NCBI RefSeq assembly: GCF_000327385.1
Contig: NW_008710950.1
Location: 2,524,064-2,588,063, forward strand
Length of the DNA: 64,000 nucleotides
Direction of reading: 5' to 3'
Source: Lottia gigantea
Lineage: Eukaryota > Mollusca > Gastropoda > Lottiidae
Of this stretch, positions 35,645 to 47,334 are shown piece after piece (position 1 is the first letter of the stretch; each line of letters starts with the position of its first letter). The position numbers and the translations under genes are program-made. The notes under the pieces are model-generated. The model was not told where the DNA came from and searched no databases. It was given only the letters and a program-made list of their open reading frames with translations.

Positions 35645-35845
35645 AATCTATATAGCAGCTTAGGGCCTCGGTTTATTGTCCCATCCGAACAACTAGACGC
35701 TTTTTTCCATGTCAGCTTCTCTTACATACATCATTGATCAGGGAAATTGGGTTGAAAATTCTGAAGGTATTATCCCATGCCAGGATTGAGCCCTCGACTT
35801 ACAGGTTAGCGAGCAAACACCTAACTCACTGAGCCATGGCTGCTC
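35645..35845 (-). mobile_element. tRNA-derived SINE fragment
   Basis: On the minus strand TGGCTCAGTGAGTTAGG (35836-35820) resembles a tRNA A box, and GGGCTCAATCC (35793-35783) resembles a degraded B box at tRNA-like spacing. An unrelated body and GGGACAATAAACCGAGGCCC follow. The tRNA-like head points to a SINE, not a working tRNA. Its exact ends are not clear. Confidence 0.6.
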
Positions 35846-36416
35846 CTGGAATTTATTTGTAATGGTGTCATGTAATTTGAGCAATAGAGGAAACTCAAAA
35901 GTCTGTAACTAATTGATTGAAGTATTATATATTTGATTAGCCCACTTAGTATAAATTTATTAGTGAATCTTTTGCCATGCATTTTGGAATATATTATAGA
36001 TGATGGATATGAAAAATCTATTTAATACTGAATCTTCTAAGTCTTGGAACAATTCACCTCCCCTCACTTATCTTTTATTATAGTTGATTAAATATATTGT
36101 AATCCCTTTATAGGCCTATAGAATCAGTACCTTCTCATACCCTCTTATCTTTTATGCATGGCAAGAAGAGTTCTCTATAATTATCTATTGCTTTACATAG
36201 GAGTTTCTAACAAAATGGAAAATGTAAATGTATTATGTTTTTTATGAACAGGTGAATACACAATAATACATTGAATTTTATGTATATTTAACCAACCTGA
36301 GCCTTATTCAAATTCTTAATCCTGGCATGAATCAGTTTATTCTTATTTTCTCAGTGAGATAATCTTGTTCCTTCCTGAAAATTTATATTTTGTTTTACAG
36401 TTTGGTGACAGGTGAA

Positions 36417-39400
36417 ATGAAGCTTCATACTAAGCCATTTCCTGGTCCTGTATATGAATATATCTTTTTCTTATCATGGTTACTGTTTAAACCATTTTGG
36501 ACAAGTTTGAATTGCTTACTCTCATTGGTATTAGCCACTACTGCAGAGAGGAAATCCCCAAACCACTTGTTTATAAAAAGATTTTGTTTGTTGTTGCCAT
36601 ATCTTCTCCTTACAATAATATTATCACCATTTGCTTTAATTGGCTACATTCTGCGGTGTGTGGTTTATACTAGGAGAAACCCATATACCCTTTCCATACA
36701 GAAAACTTCATCAAACCAGCAAACAAAACATCAACTTGGTGAAATTGGAATTGGAACACTTAACTTATGTTTATTACCAGAATATTTATCTAGAAGTAAT
36801 AATTTAGCTAATGCTTCTTATCGTACTAAAGAAATAGGAAAGAAAATAATTATTGATCAAATGTATTATGGAGAAAGAGACACAAATAAAGGCCTGAAAA
36901 TGAAATCAAATTCTTTAAATGCTGGAGTAACATGTCATTTTCCTAATATGGACTTTGTGTGTTTACAAGAAGTATGGCAATCAGACTATAGTATGCTTTT
37001 GAAAAATGAACTTCACAAAATCTATCCTTATATTATATGTGATGTGGGAATGTACAGTAGACATAGTAATTTTTACTGTTTAAATAGTGGCTTAATGTTT
37101 GCTAGTAAATATGAAATAATAGGAGCAGATTTTCAACACTTTAATTCCAGTTGTAAGCAGTGTGTTTATTCCAGTAAAGGACTATTAATGGTAAAGGTAG
37201 GCAAATATGATATCTATATCAAAACTTATTGGTTGGAAAATCTAATGATTTTGTGGTTATTTTGAGCAACGTTTAAGAGGCCAATCTTAAGACCCTGATT
37301 GGAGTGGCTGTGTTAAAAATAAAAGCTAATATAAAAAAAAGGAACCATAGTTTGGTCCACAAAGTTTGGTCATATTTTGATTAGACTGATAAGGACAGCT
37401 TCGGAATTTTTTAGCGATTGATTTGGATCGTGAATATATGTTTTCAGTTATACTATAAAGTAAGTAAATGGCATAATTTCTTCAAAAATATCACAAACTA
37501 GGATTTTCATTTTCTATATATATGTTAAAGAGTCTCAAGGCACGACAAGTCATCTTTTTAGCTTTCAAACATGGATAATTCTGGACACACATGAATTTGA
37601 AAGCTCAATTTTTGGTTTTTAGTTGTGAACACTTATACTGTTGAGATTAGCTAAAAAAAAATATCCTGTTTCTGAGACAAAGGTACAATTTGTTAAACGG
37701 ATGACAAACTTGCCCCTTTAATTTAAACTGTAAAAAAAGGTGATTTAAAAGGTTACTTTCAATAGGTTTAGGGAAGCACAAATGTTGAATGTAATGGATG
37801 AGAAATCATAATTTTGTTGTCTTTAATGAATAAAAAACTCACTGATCAAGAAGCAGATAACCATAGCCAATAATATGGTATTTTTTAGGTTTTATTATGG
37901 TATGAAAATGTAAGAGAAGATAAAGCAGTTGTAGGATATATTTATATTACACATCTACAGGCATATCAGGGTAATTTCTTGTGTTATCATTTAAATAATA
38001 CAGATTGTTGAAATACACATTGTTGTTTATCTTTTTAGATAATCTGATTATTGCTGTGAAAGCATTTCTCGTTATTTCTTCAGGGAAACTGAATATAAAT
38101 TGTAAACAATTAGATGAAATAGTGAAATGGACAAAAGAATTCAGAGAGAAGTCAAAAAAAGACAATGATATTGTAGCCTTTGATATTATTTGTGGTGATT
38201 TTAATTTTGATAACATTTCTCCAGGTATGTTATCTAAATCAGTCTTAATAAAATTAGACCTAACTTCCGTTCGTATTTTATTAGTCGGGTTTCGAATGCT
38301 TTATTAGCTATGTACATAACCACTACAGTAAGGTCTAACACTGTCCTTTTTGACTTTTCATTCTGTTAATCTTTGCTTGACCTCTGTTTTAACCAATCAC
38401 GTGACTGCCCTTTACAGCGACGGGATAATAGGTGCATACTGAGGCATATTAGACTAGCTTATCAAGTCCACTAGTCTAATACGCCTCGGAATGCACCTAT
38501 TGTTCGCATCACTTTATCCCGCTAATAGCTAATTAGCTAATAGCTAATAAAACGTTCGAAACGAAAATAATAAAATACGAACGGAAGTTAGGTCTAATTT
38601 TAATTAGACTGTTATCTTAATATATCTTTTACCAACAGAAAATTCTCAATTCCAGCTATTCTAAATGGTATAAAAAAAAAAAAACCAGATGTCCATCCAA
38701 GCTACAGTGCATAAAGCATGTATATATTCCTGCTTCAATATGAAACCTGTTATGTTTTGTTCTTTATAAGTCATCATAGTTGTGCTTGTTTTAACAAAAA
38801 GTAATATGTAAATGTTTTATAAAGGTGATAAAGAGGCAAGAGAACATGAAATATTTAATTTGTATAAAGATGATGGTAGAGTAAAGACTGGTGTGGATCA
38901 GGATTGGACAATAGGTATTTGATTCACTTAACATTCATTATTCATGTATTGTGGTATTATACCCGATTTCAACTTCTGAGTAATGACCCTAAGTGTCCTT
39001 ATTATCTAGGCATAATACCTTTTTTATACTGTAACTTATCACATATCTTGCTTGAGTTTTTTTATTTAAAAAAAATCTGTAGAGTCGAAATGGTCAACCT
39101 ACCCTGTATTTCCAAAATTGAACATTCTGTGCAATCCTTATAAAACATGATAATCATGTCAAAGAAAAACTAGCATCGTTTTTATTTAAATCATCCTTAA
39201 ATCACAGGAAATGTTACAAAAATATAGAAATTTGAGGTATCTTATGTCTACTTCAGGTACTGAAATGAGACAATTGAATATGTATAATGAAGAAGTTTTG
39301 ACACCAGAAGGACTAAAGTTATGTTTAGATACACCTATTAAAAGACAAGAATATTTAACAGATGGTGATATAATAGAAGCTAATTTAGATACTATAGTTT

Positions 39401-40108
39401 ATACTCCACATAAAACTACACTAAGTAATGTTGGTGGAAAACGTAGAATAGATTACATAATACATAATAAACAATGTCCTGTGGTAAATATAATCTTTTA
39501 CATTATCTCTTATAGAGGGAATGGAATGGAGATAACATAGAGGTTATCATAGTGCTATAAGCTTTGTGCGATAGAAATTCATCAGGTCATTTAGATATTG
39601 AAAAACAGAAGGCCAATTGCGACTGTCATGGTAAAATTTGTCCCATTACACACTTCTGAGGGTTTCTTGACTTTAGTATAACAGGGTTGCTTATTGAATC
39701 TGATTAATGATACATGATTATTCATTAGAAACGCCAATTAATCAAAAAGTTAGCTTAATTTGACACTAAAAAATTAGGAGACCCATCTTTAATAAATAAA
39801 GTTTTATATTTATTTTATCTTTTTAATATGATAATTTGTTTTATATTTTGGTATTAACGATATATAATTTTACAGCATGTTTCATGTTCTGTTTTAATAT
39901 TTCTATTTCTACAGCAAGTAGATATTAAGGCAAATACTATTTTATCCATATATATATATTTACAATACCACTATTATCTTGTTTAAATCTACAAATGATT
40001 TAATTTCAGGTACCATACCAGTTTAATTTTATTACCAGACTAACAACTTTAACTGATCATATTCCAGTTGTCATGCAATTCTATATACCAAATAGAAAAC
40101 CCACATAG
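36417..40108 (+). CDS. SMPD3: Neutral sphingomyelinase 2-type phosphodiesterase (SMPD3), six coding exons
   Basis: Mg2+-dependent hydrolase that cleaves sphingomyelin to ceramide and phosphocholine on Golgi, plasma and endosomal membranes. Exons: 36417-37196, 37889-37970, 38084-38224, 38825-38914, 39257-39483, 40010-40108; phases agree, giving 472 residues. Two hydrophobic segments (about 13-40 and 51-84) match the family's N-terminal membrane hairpins. The exonuclease/endonuclease/phosphatase fold shows GTLNLCLLPEYLSRSNNL, VCLQEVW (metal Glu185), CLNSGLMFASKYEI, ITHLQAY, ICGDFNFDN, KRRIDYII and LTDHIPVVM (catalytic His). The human enzyme is 655 residues; the difference is mainly a long linker before LQEV, which is only about 35 residues here. 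The ATG (MKLHTKPFPG) follows an acceptor at 36400, so the 5'UTR is split. Introns 1 and 3 carry MITEs. Confidence 0.93.
37330..37722. mobile_element. MITE, TTAAAGGG family, in SMPD3 intron 1
   Basis: The reverse-complemented right end reads TTAAAGGGGCAAGTTTGTCA; the left end near 37334 is a decayed inverted match (AAAAGGAACC). The internal order (TTCTTCAAAAATA, ACTAGGATTTTCATTTT, CTTTCAAACATGGATAATTC, TTTCTGAGACAAAGGTAC) parallels the copy at 40807-41146. Confidence 0.6.
38240..38611. mobile_element. Palindromic MITE with 10-bp target duplication, in SMPD3 intron 3
   Basis: The ends are inverted repeats: CAGTCTTAATAAAATTAGAC at left, CAGTCTAATTAAAATTAGAC at right on the other strand, and the match runs on through CTAACTTCCGTTCG to ATTTTATTA. 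Flanks TTATCTAAAT (38230-38239) and TTATCTTAAT (38612-38621) differ by one base, a 10-bp target duplication typical of Mutator-like elements. A second, inner inverted repeat (ATAGGTGCAT...TATTAGACTAG with its complement) lies in the middle. It sits 15 bp past the exon 3 donor. Confidence 0.8.
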
Positions 40109-40281
40109 ACATGATATACTTTTCTTTTTGTATTTTTTTTAATTAAATATTTTCACTCATTGAAAATGTTTTGGAATCTTCACATGGAACAGTTTGATAT
40201 AAATATGCAAAAGAAAAAAAAACAATATCAATGATGTAGCACCTCCGAAATGAAAACATGCCACATAACTTATTTCAGTGG

Positions 40282-40287
40282 AATAAA
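40282..40287 (+). terminator. SMPD3: Candidate SMPD3 polyadenylation signal AATAAA
   Basis: AATAAA lies 174 bases past the SMPD3 stop codon, a usual 3'UTR distance. No downstream GU-rich element was judged. Confidence 0.35.
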
Positions 40288-40806
40288 ACTTGGATCTTCA
40301 AGCTAATAAGATGAGGATTGACATCTTGGACAATCTGCAAGTATTTCAAACTTTGATCTGACAGCTGGTAGGAGCTTTTTAATCTTTTTGAGCTACACAG
40401 AATTCAATTAATTATACTGTGAAAGAGTAACAATTGAATAACACATACCAAATTATATTCTAAAACTTTATTTAAAACATTAATTTTTAACAGATATTGT
40501 AAAATCAAAGGCACATTTTTTTCTTAATCACAAATTCTTGAAATTGCATCACAAAAGATTAATGTTTTTTTTCTGTTAGTGTTAGTTAGAGATTTGAAAT
40601 GCAAAGTTTCAATTTTATCGAGATTGTAAACTTAAGTAGCTTGTGTCTATCTTTAAAAAAGCATGGACTGCCCTTTCTCCCATTGAACATAACTCCACTG
40701 AAGTCATTATAGATTTTACAATTAACAGAAATAATCCTTGTTCAATGAGCATCATACATTGCTTCAGAACTGTTACAATTTCCAAATACATAATATAAAA
40801 TCATGG

Positions 40807-41146
40807 TTTAAAAGGACAGATGCACTATTTTCAGGGAGTGGTTTGGGTCTTGAATATATGTATATACTCTTCAAAAATACTAAAAATGTACAAAAATTGT
40901 GTAATTCCTTCAAAAATACTTTAAACTAGGAGTTTCATTTACCATTTTCATATGTCTTTTGTATATATCATAGACACAATTTGTCTTTTTAACTTTCAAA
41001 TGCGGATAATTTCGGGCGCACATTGATTCAAATTTAGACGGTGAGCTGTGAACACTATATAAACACTTAAAAGCTTAGCTAAAAAATTCCTTTTTCTGAG
41101 ACTGTGGTACGATTGGTTTAAAAAAATGGCACATCTGTCCCTTTAA
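40807..41146. mobile_element. MITE of 340 bp, TTAAAGGGACAG family
   Basis: The left end TTTAAAAGGACAGATGCACT and the reverse-complemented right end TTAAAGGGACAGATGTGCCA pair as terminal inverted repeats. It is the best preserved of four copies. TTTAA/TTTAA at the borders may include the target duplication. No coding capacity. Confidence 0.7.
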
Positions 41147-41876
41147 TGGATTTAATCAGAAGATGGATTTGACACATTTTTTATATAAAAGCTTCTTTCA
41201 TAAACCTATAAGCAGACAAGAACTGTTAGGATTGATACAACAAAGTTTTGTAATAAAATATATATATATGTAAAAAGTATTGGGTGAGCAATGATCAGAC
41301 AATATATCACTTAGTATAGTGATGGTATTGGAACTACACCTGGGTAAAATAATCAATTAAGGGTGCTTTGAAATTATAATTTCAATTATTAATCATCTAA
41401 TTTCATAATCATTTAATTTCATAATCATCTTTGTCAAAGTTATATTTTCTCATGTCGACCTTTTGCAAGTTCAGTCATCTACTACAAGTAGTAATCTTCC
41501 AAACAAAAAATATTCTCTTAGTTTTAACTATAAACTATATATTAACCGATCAAAGCAATGAATATATTATTGTACTTCTGTGATAAAAAAAATAACCCAT
41601 GAAATTAGATGTTTATATTTAGTATTGTAGAGATTTCTCTTTTAACATATTAATCAGTAGCCTACCCATCCCTAATTGGAACACATAAGTGGTAATGAAC
41701 AATATATATAACAATTCATGATACAGCACTAGTACCAGAAATGTTCCTAGATGTACAATAATTTCCATTTCATTAGTAAGGCATACAGGATAAAGTATAT
41801 AGCTTAACTAGCTAATGATCAGTTCATTTCAGGTAACCCGAATACTTAATATAAATTTGACTGACAGCCAAGTTTA
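41147..41876. other. Intergenic AT-rich stretch, nothing recognised
   Basis: No coding exon, RNA gene or repeat border is supported between the MITE ending at 41146 and HINE copy K. An (AT)n tract lies near 41258-41272. Confidence 0.4.
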
Positions 41877-42358
41877 AAGATAGCTTACCAGGCAAGGTAA
41901 CATATGCCCACTGGCAGCTGTCAGAAATGATAAAACAGTTTTTAGTGACTAAAGTATGAATTTTCTCATTATTGAAGAAAGTTTATTACTTTGAATTCAA
42001 TGATATATATATTTACTGCCAGTTATTTATGCTGAGAAATTTTAAAAATCAATATCATTAATCCAACCTCATCAAATTATCGCATCAATATACATGATCA
42101 CACCATGTTTCATTAAAATCAATTGAAAACGGTAGTCTTTATTGTGTTCACAACAAATTTTGACGTGTTTTTCCTAAGTCAAGGGCAATAATTCAAAAAA
42201 CATTCATCGAAAAATAGTCAAATTCGAACTTGACCAACATCTCATCAATATACATGATCACACCAAATTTCATTAAAATCAGTTGAAAACTGTAGTCTCT
42301 ATTGTGTTCACAAGAAATGTTGACTGACTTACGGACAGGGGCGACGGCAATATAAAAA
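41877..42358 (-). mobile_element. Short HINE-like element (copy K)
   Basis: The head AAGATAGCTTACCAGGCAAG carries a stem change (CTTAC in place of CTTGC). It has two monomers, a reduced GGAC tract (GACTTACGGACAGG) and the end GCAATATAAAAA. It lacks the CATGTGGGCG part of the right end. It lies between the convergent SMPD3 and PPSY-protein genes. Confidence 0.75.
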
Positions 42359-43476
42359 GGTATTGTATTGTTGAATTGTTGAAAAGGCCAGAAGTTACTA
42401 TAAGGCAAGAAAAAAAGGCACTCAAAACTGATGTCAAATAATATGGTTTTGACCCTTTTCATCAGAAGTAAAAAAAAATAAAAGTCATTTTGTCTTATGT
42501 TAAATTGTCCTTACTGGTACAAATAAGGCAGAAGAGTATATCAGTATATCTGCGATATAAGATCAATCTAAAATATCAACTAACAAATGATACATTTTGT
42601 TTACACAAAATTTGTCCTTTCAGCATGCTTAAAATAGTATTGATAACATGTGCTCGGATTTATGCCTTGAATCCAAACGAAATAAGTTTTTAAACCAAGT
42701 TAGACTTCAAATGAAGAGGTTACCACTGAAAAAAGCTGAAAATGTGGATCAAATTTTACTTGATTGTATGATAGCAGTGACTGTTATGAATAATCAAATA
42801 CTTAAAGTATAAAATACCCTTTTTAACATTACAACCAGATGTATCACAGAATTTAACAGAAATAAAAAATATAATATTATGATACTCCTCAAATGCTGTG
42901 GTATTTCAACATTCTCTTCATAGCAAAAACAATTATAAAAATAACTATAATATCTAAAATCTATAATCTAAAAAAAAAACTAAAGTGAATCAAGAAATTT
43001 TTCATATAACTTAAATAGAACAGATGCTTAAATATTTCGATGGCCATGGCCCCTGGAAATGATTAGTTTTGATTTGGTGGTTGATTTAATTACTTAATAT
43101 TTTTTTCACACAATTGGATCTTTGTAACAATGATCAAAATATCTACATTTTAATTTTAGTATTTCATCCAACTGACTACAGTCAAGTGATATTATGTAAA
43201 GCTTTGGACATATAAGTAATTTGTTCACTTGAAAAACTTGTCACACTCATTAATATTCTATATTCTTTAAGTTGCCAAATAGCTGGCCATTACAACAACC
43301 TTTTTTAAGAGATCTTTGGTATCTTATGCTACATTTTCTAATGGATCTGTCCCTTAAATAACCTTAAAACAATCTGTCCACATAGCATTCGTTTTACTAT
43401 AAAATAAAGACTTTTTAAACATACAGTAAGTAATTAAGGGTGGAATGTTGGCTGTTGTTGTGTGACTTGACGATTT

Positions 43477-46119
43477 TTAGTTTGATCGAGGAACCACCAG
43501 GTCATAAGAAGGTGGTTTTGATGTTTTGTCTGAAAGTGCATCTGCATAAGATGGTGGAGCAGTGGCAAAACTAGGCTCTGGTACTACTTCATTATCAACT
43601 ATAGTTGCTCTGTCCTAAAAGAGCAATAATGAGAATAATGATTAATAAGACAATGTGACATACAAGACAAGGTCAATATCTCAGTTCTTCATTCTCTGGG
43701 CAATATGAGATTGTGTATTGCAATATAAACAATTTTTTATCACATTAGGTTCAAATATTGTAATATATATTTTCCTGAAATAAACTCTTTGTAAAGTTAT
43801 AAAGTATGTTGTTTATTGTTTCTGCTTAAAAATATTAAAAGATAGCTTGCGTTGCAAGGTAACATACGCCCACTGGCAGCTGTCAGAAATAATAAAACAG
43901 TCTTTAGTACAAAGTACAAATTTTCTCATATTGAAGAAATTATTCATGCTGAATAATTCCACAAAATTTTTTAAAATCAATATCAATAACCCAAATACAA
44001 CAAACAATTAAATCACACAGCTCTTATCAAGGGCAAAAAACAACTTTTGACGCGTGTTCACAAAGTCAAGGGCAATAACTCAAAAAATGTTCATCAAAAA
44101 TATCTCTTGTTAGAACTTGTCCGAGATCTTATCAGATCCAATGATCACACCAAGTTTCATCAGAATCGGTTGAAAACTGTAGCTTCAATCCTGCTCACGA
44201 ACTATTTTTAACAAATTTCAACACTTTTTAACAAAGTCAAGGGCAATAACTCAAAAACCATTCATTGAAAATGCGTCAAGTTAGAACTTGTCCGAGATCT
44301 TATCAATTCCAATGATCACACCAAGTTTCATCAGAGTCGGTTGAAAACTGTAGCTTCAATCCTGCTCACAAACTATTTTTAACAAATTTTGACGTGTTTT
44401 TACAAAGTCAAGGGCAATGACTCAAAAACCGTTCATCGAAAATGCGTCAAGTTAGAACTTGTCCGAGATCTTATGAATTCCAATGATCATACCAAGTTTC
44501 ATCAGAATCAGATGAAAACTGTAGCTTCAATCCTGCTCACGAACAATTTTTAACAAATTTCAAGGCGTTCTAAGTCAAGGGCAATATCTCAAAAACCGTT
44601 CATCGAAAATATGTCAAATTTGAACTTGACCAAGATCTTATCAATCTAAAGCATCACACCAAGTTTTATCAAAATCAGATAAAAACTGTAGTCTCTATAG
44701 TGCTCACAAGAAATGTTGACAGACGGACCGACGGACAGGGGCGACGACAATATACGACCACATATTCATGTGGGCGTATAAAAACTGGCAGATGTGGCCC
44801 AAGATCTAAGATAAATTGTCAAATTTTGATGTTGACATGCCCGGAAGTAAGCCAAGCAATTTGGTCATGAGGCTGATGAGGTTGGATTATTCTCATTCAG
44901 ACACATTTATATTTATGTTTATCAAAACCAAAAGTATCTAGTGTTGCATTCCCGTGGTAATGTATATAATGCATTGTGATACCATTCCCTTATCAAACTC
45001 CATCGTTTACAAGAGTATGAGATATCAGTGCTGTAACATGTAAAGAACACAAGGTGCACACCTCTTGAAGAACCAATAAATTACAACAGTGCAGTCTACA
45101 TGACTCGATAGTTATGCAGATTATAGTATTAATATGGACCTGGTGATTGTCAACTGGTAAATATAACTTAAGGTAAAGAATTTTTCAACTGAATGAATTC
45201 CTTACCCTATTATCAATAACTCTTCTTGTTGGAACTCTTTCAACAATAATAGCTCGTTGCTGACAAGCTTGAGCAGCTGAATATCTTCTGTTTCTTACAT
45301 AACAGAAAAAAGACCAAAATATAATCTTGAACACAATCAAAACAGCAATAATCCTGAAAAAGAAATTTGATTTGGTTTCTTTCAGTTTTAATACTAATTG
45401 AGAACAACTATCTGATTTGTAGAATAACCTTTACAAAAGTAGGATAAAATAAGAACAAATAAGTGACAGAGGTCTTTATCATTGGTATTGTCTACTTCAT
45501 ATTATGATTTTCAGAAATCTTTTTTTGAAAAAAGACATTTAATAGTTATTTTATAAGCTAGCTTTTACACTAATCATATAAGTCAACATATTCTGCTAAC
45601 AATGAGCCCTGCCATTATTTGCATCTCTATTATATGCAAAGTCTTTAAAACAATTGACAAAAGCGCCATATAGGTAGCATGGGCATGTACAGTAGCTAAT
45701 AGGCCTACTTGTATATCAATAACTTTTTTCACAATGAAGGATATTATGAACTAAAGATCACGATTCAGCGAACACGATTCAGCGAACACGATCCAGTGAA
45801 GAAAGTCGAAAGATTACGATTCAGCGAACAAGATCCAGTAGTGAAGTTCCAAAGGTTAAATTCGCGTTTTGCGTTCTACAAAGTCTACGGTTAAAGTTAG
45901 ATTCTAGAAGACTCAAATTGAAAAAAGTAAATAAGATGGGAGATAAAACACATAAAAATACTTTAATTTGATAAGATTAGTCATTTCTACCTAAGAAATG
46001 AACAAGCGATTTTAAGAATTTACACAATCAGATCTGGATCTTATTTTGAACCAAATACAGCGCCATATACCTATGACTCAAAAGATCTGAAAATAAACTT
46101 ACACATAATAGTAACTCAT
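43477..46119 (-). CDS. Unrecognised 100-residue single-pass membrane protein with two PPSY motifs
   Basis: Three exons fit by GT-AG signals and phase: 46154-46103 (ATG at 46119), 45353-45206, 43614-43477 (stop TAA). The predicted protein starts MSYYYV. It has one strongly hydrophobic segment (about residues 5-24, VIIAVLIVFKIIFWSFFCYV) followed at once by RNRR, so the long tail should be cytosolic. The tail ends in two PPxY motifs, APPSYAD and KPPSYDLVV, which are ligands for WW domains such as those of NEDD4-type ubiquitin ligases. Layout resembles the WBP1/VOPP1/Shisa-like adaptors but without their Cys-rich ectodomain, so no family is assigned. A possible upstream signal-peptide exon at 47681-47648 is discussed in the findings. 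Introns carry HINE copies L and O. Confidence 0.7.
43839..44784 (-). mobile_element. HINE-like element (copy L), full length
   Basis: It begins AAGATAGCTTGCGTTGCAAG and ends CATGTGGGCGTATAAAAAC, with GGACGGACCGACGGACAGGG before the right end. It closely follows copy H in monomer order and length. It lies in the last intron of the PPSY-protein gene, in the sense of that gene. Confidence 0.85.
45753..45835 (+). repeat. Short repeat cluster, 14-bp unit
   Basis: ACGATTCAGCGAA occurs three times and ACGATCCAGTGAA and AAGATCCAGTAGTG once each. It is a small degenerate array in the intron of the PPSY-protein gene. The 60-codon plus-strand frame over it is a by-product. Confidence 0.6.
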
Positions 46120-46268
46120 ATTGTCTTCTTCAATGGTAGAGATTAAAACTAATTCTAAAAAAAAGGGTTAAAATAAGAATAGACCTAGTTGAAGTGCAAT
46201 GGGATTATAGAAGAAAATTGTGCATTTTTCAAATTATTTCCTATGAATTGAATAAATATATGAGTAAG

Positions 46269-46545
46269 TTAAAGGAACAGGTTCGCCATTTTTAAGCTTA
46301 GCTAATCAGTTAAAGTGTTTACAGCTCACTGTCGAAATTGGAGCCTCCAAATTCATGTGTGTCCAGAATTATCGGTGTTTGTAAGTTAAAATGACGACCC
46401 ATCCTTAGAAAATACATAGGTATATATAGAAATAGAAATTTCTAGTTTGAGGCATTTTTGATGGAATTATTACAAATATTCAAGACCAAAATCAACACTG
46501 AACAAGTGGTTGCCTAGCAAGATACGCCCACTTTCCTGATACATA
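46269..46545. mobile_element. MITE fragment (TTAAAGGG family) abutting a variant HINE head (copy O)
   Basis: The MITE's left end TTAAAGGAACAGGTTCGCCA and about 225 further bases match the copy at 40807 in inverted order. It is cut off at about 46498, where AACAAGTGGTTGCCTAGCAA and GATACGCCCAC begin. That is a HINE-type head with a different stem context, also found at 7148-7190. Confidence 0.6.
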
Positions 46546-46867
46546 GGCATCTACAACCATAAAACCCAACAAAATCATCAGATGGGTCAGAGATTTCAGA
46601 GACTACACTACATACATGGCCCTACTACTGTACGGCTGAGGATATTTGGCACAGAGTGGTAAATAATTATTTGCCACAGGTTTTCATTATTTGCCACTTA
46701 TCTTCATAAATAATGAAATAAAATATATTTTACAAATAAGATGGACATCATGATTATTTCAACACATTTGGATGAATAACGGAGACATAATTTTATCAAA
46801 TGGAAGCGATTTTGACATCATTAAATTACGAAAATAAACAGCATATTTTGATCGTAAACAATGTAAA

Positions 46868-47334
46868 TGGACTCACTCCACTAAAACATTTTATGCAAAT
46901 GATTGTATAGGAATAGTCCAGGCTATTTTTAGAAATCTTCTTTCTCTCTCCCTTTTGGGGTTTTTGCCTGCCTATTTTTGGGTAAAATTTGGTCTAGATT
47001 TGGAATTTGATGACTGAAATTGCATTATCTTTCAGATTTGGTGAGATGATGAGAGACTTAAAGGCGGAAGGCTAATTCTAAAAATAGTCGTTTTGTGAAG
47101 TGCCAAACTCTAGCGGATGAGTATAACCGGTAGTAGTCTACTTTCAATTTTAGTAGCTCAAAATTTTCATGGTCATCATATAATGAATTTTTTAGGAGAC
47201 ATTGAGAATTGGTCAGGCTTTCATTCGACATATTGGAAAGCTTTCAACGAGATTTCTGGAAAAAAGTTATAGAAGGTTGAATTTCGTGTTTTAACATGGG
47301 AAGAGATGGCAAATGAATTAGTGGAGTGAGTCCA
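46868..47334. mobile_element. MITE of 467 bp with perfect 17-bp terminal inverted repeats
   Basis: TGGACTCACTCCACTAA at 46868-46884 is the exact reverse complement of 47318-47334. The interior is unrelated to the other families here and has no coding capacity. No clear target duplication was found, so the superfamily is left open. Confidence 0.65.

Noticed and set aside
35783-35836. A and B box-like sequences suggesting a tRNA gene
   Set aside because: No complete cloverleaf can be drawn and a SINE-like body follows, so it is listed as a tRNA-derived SINE.
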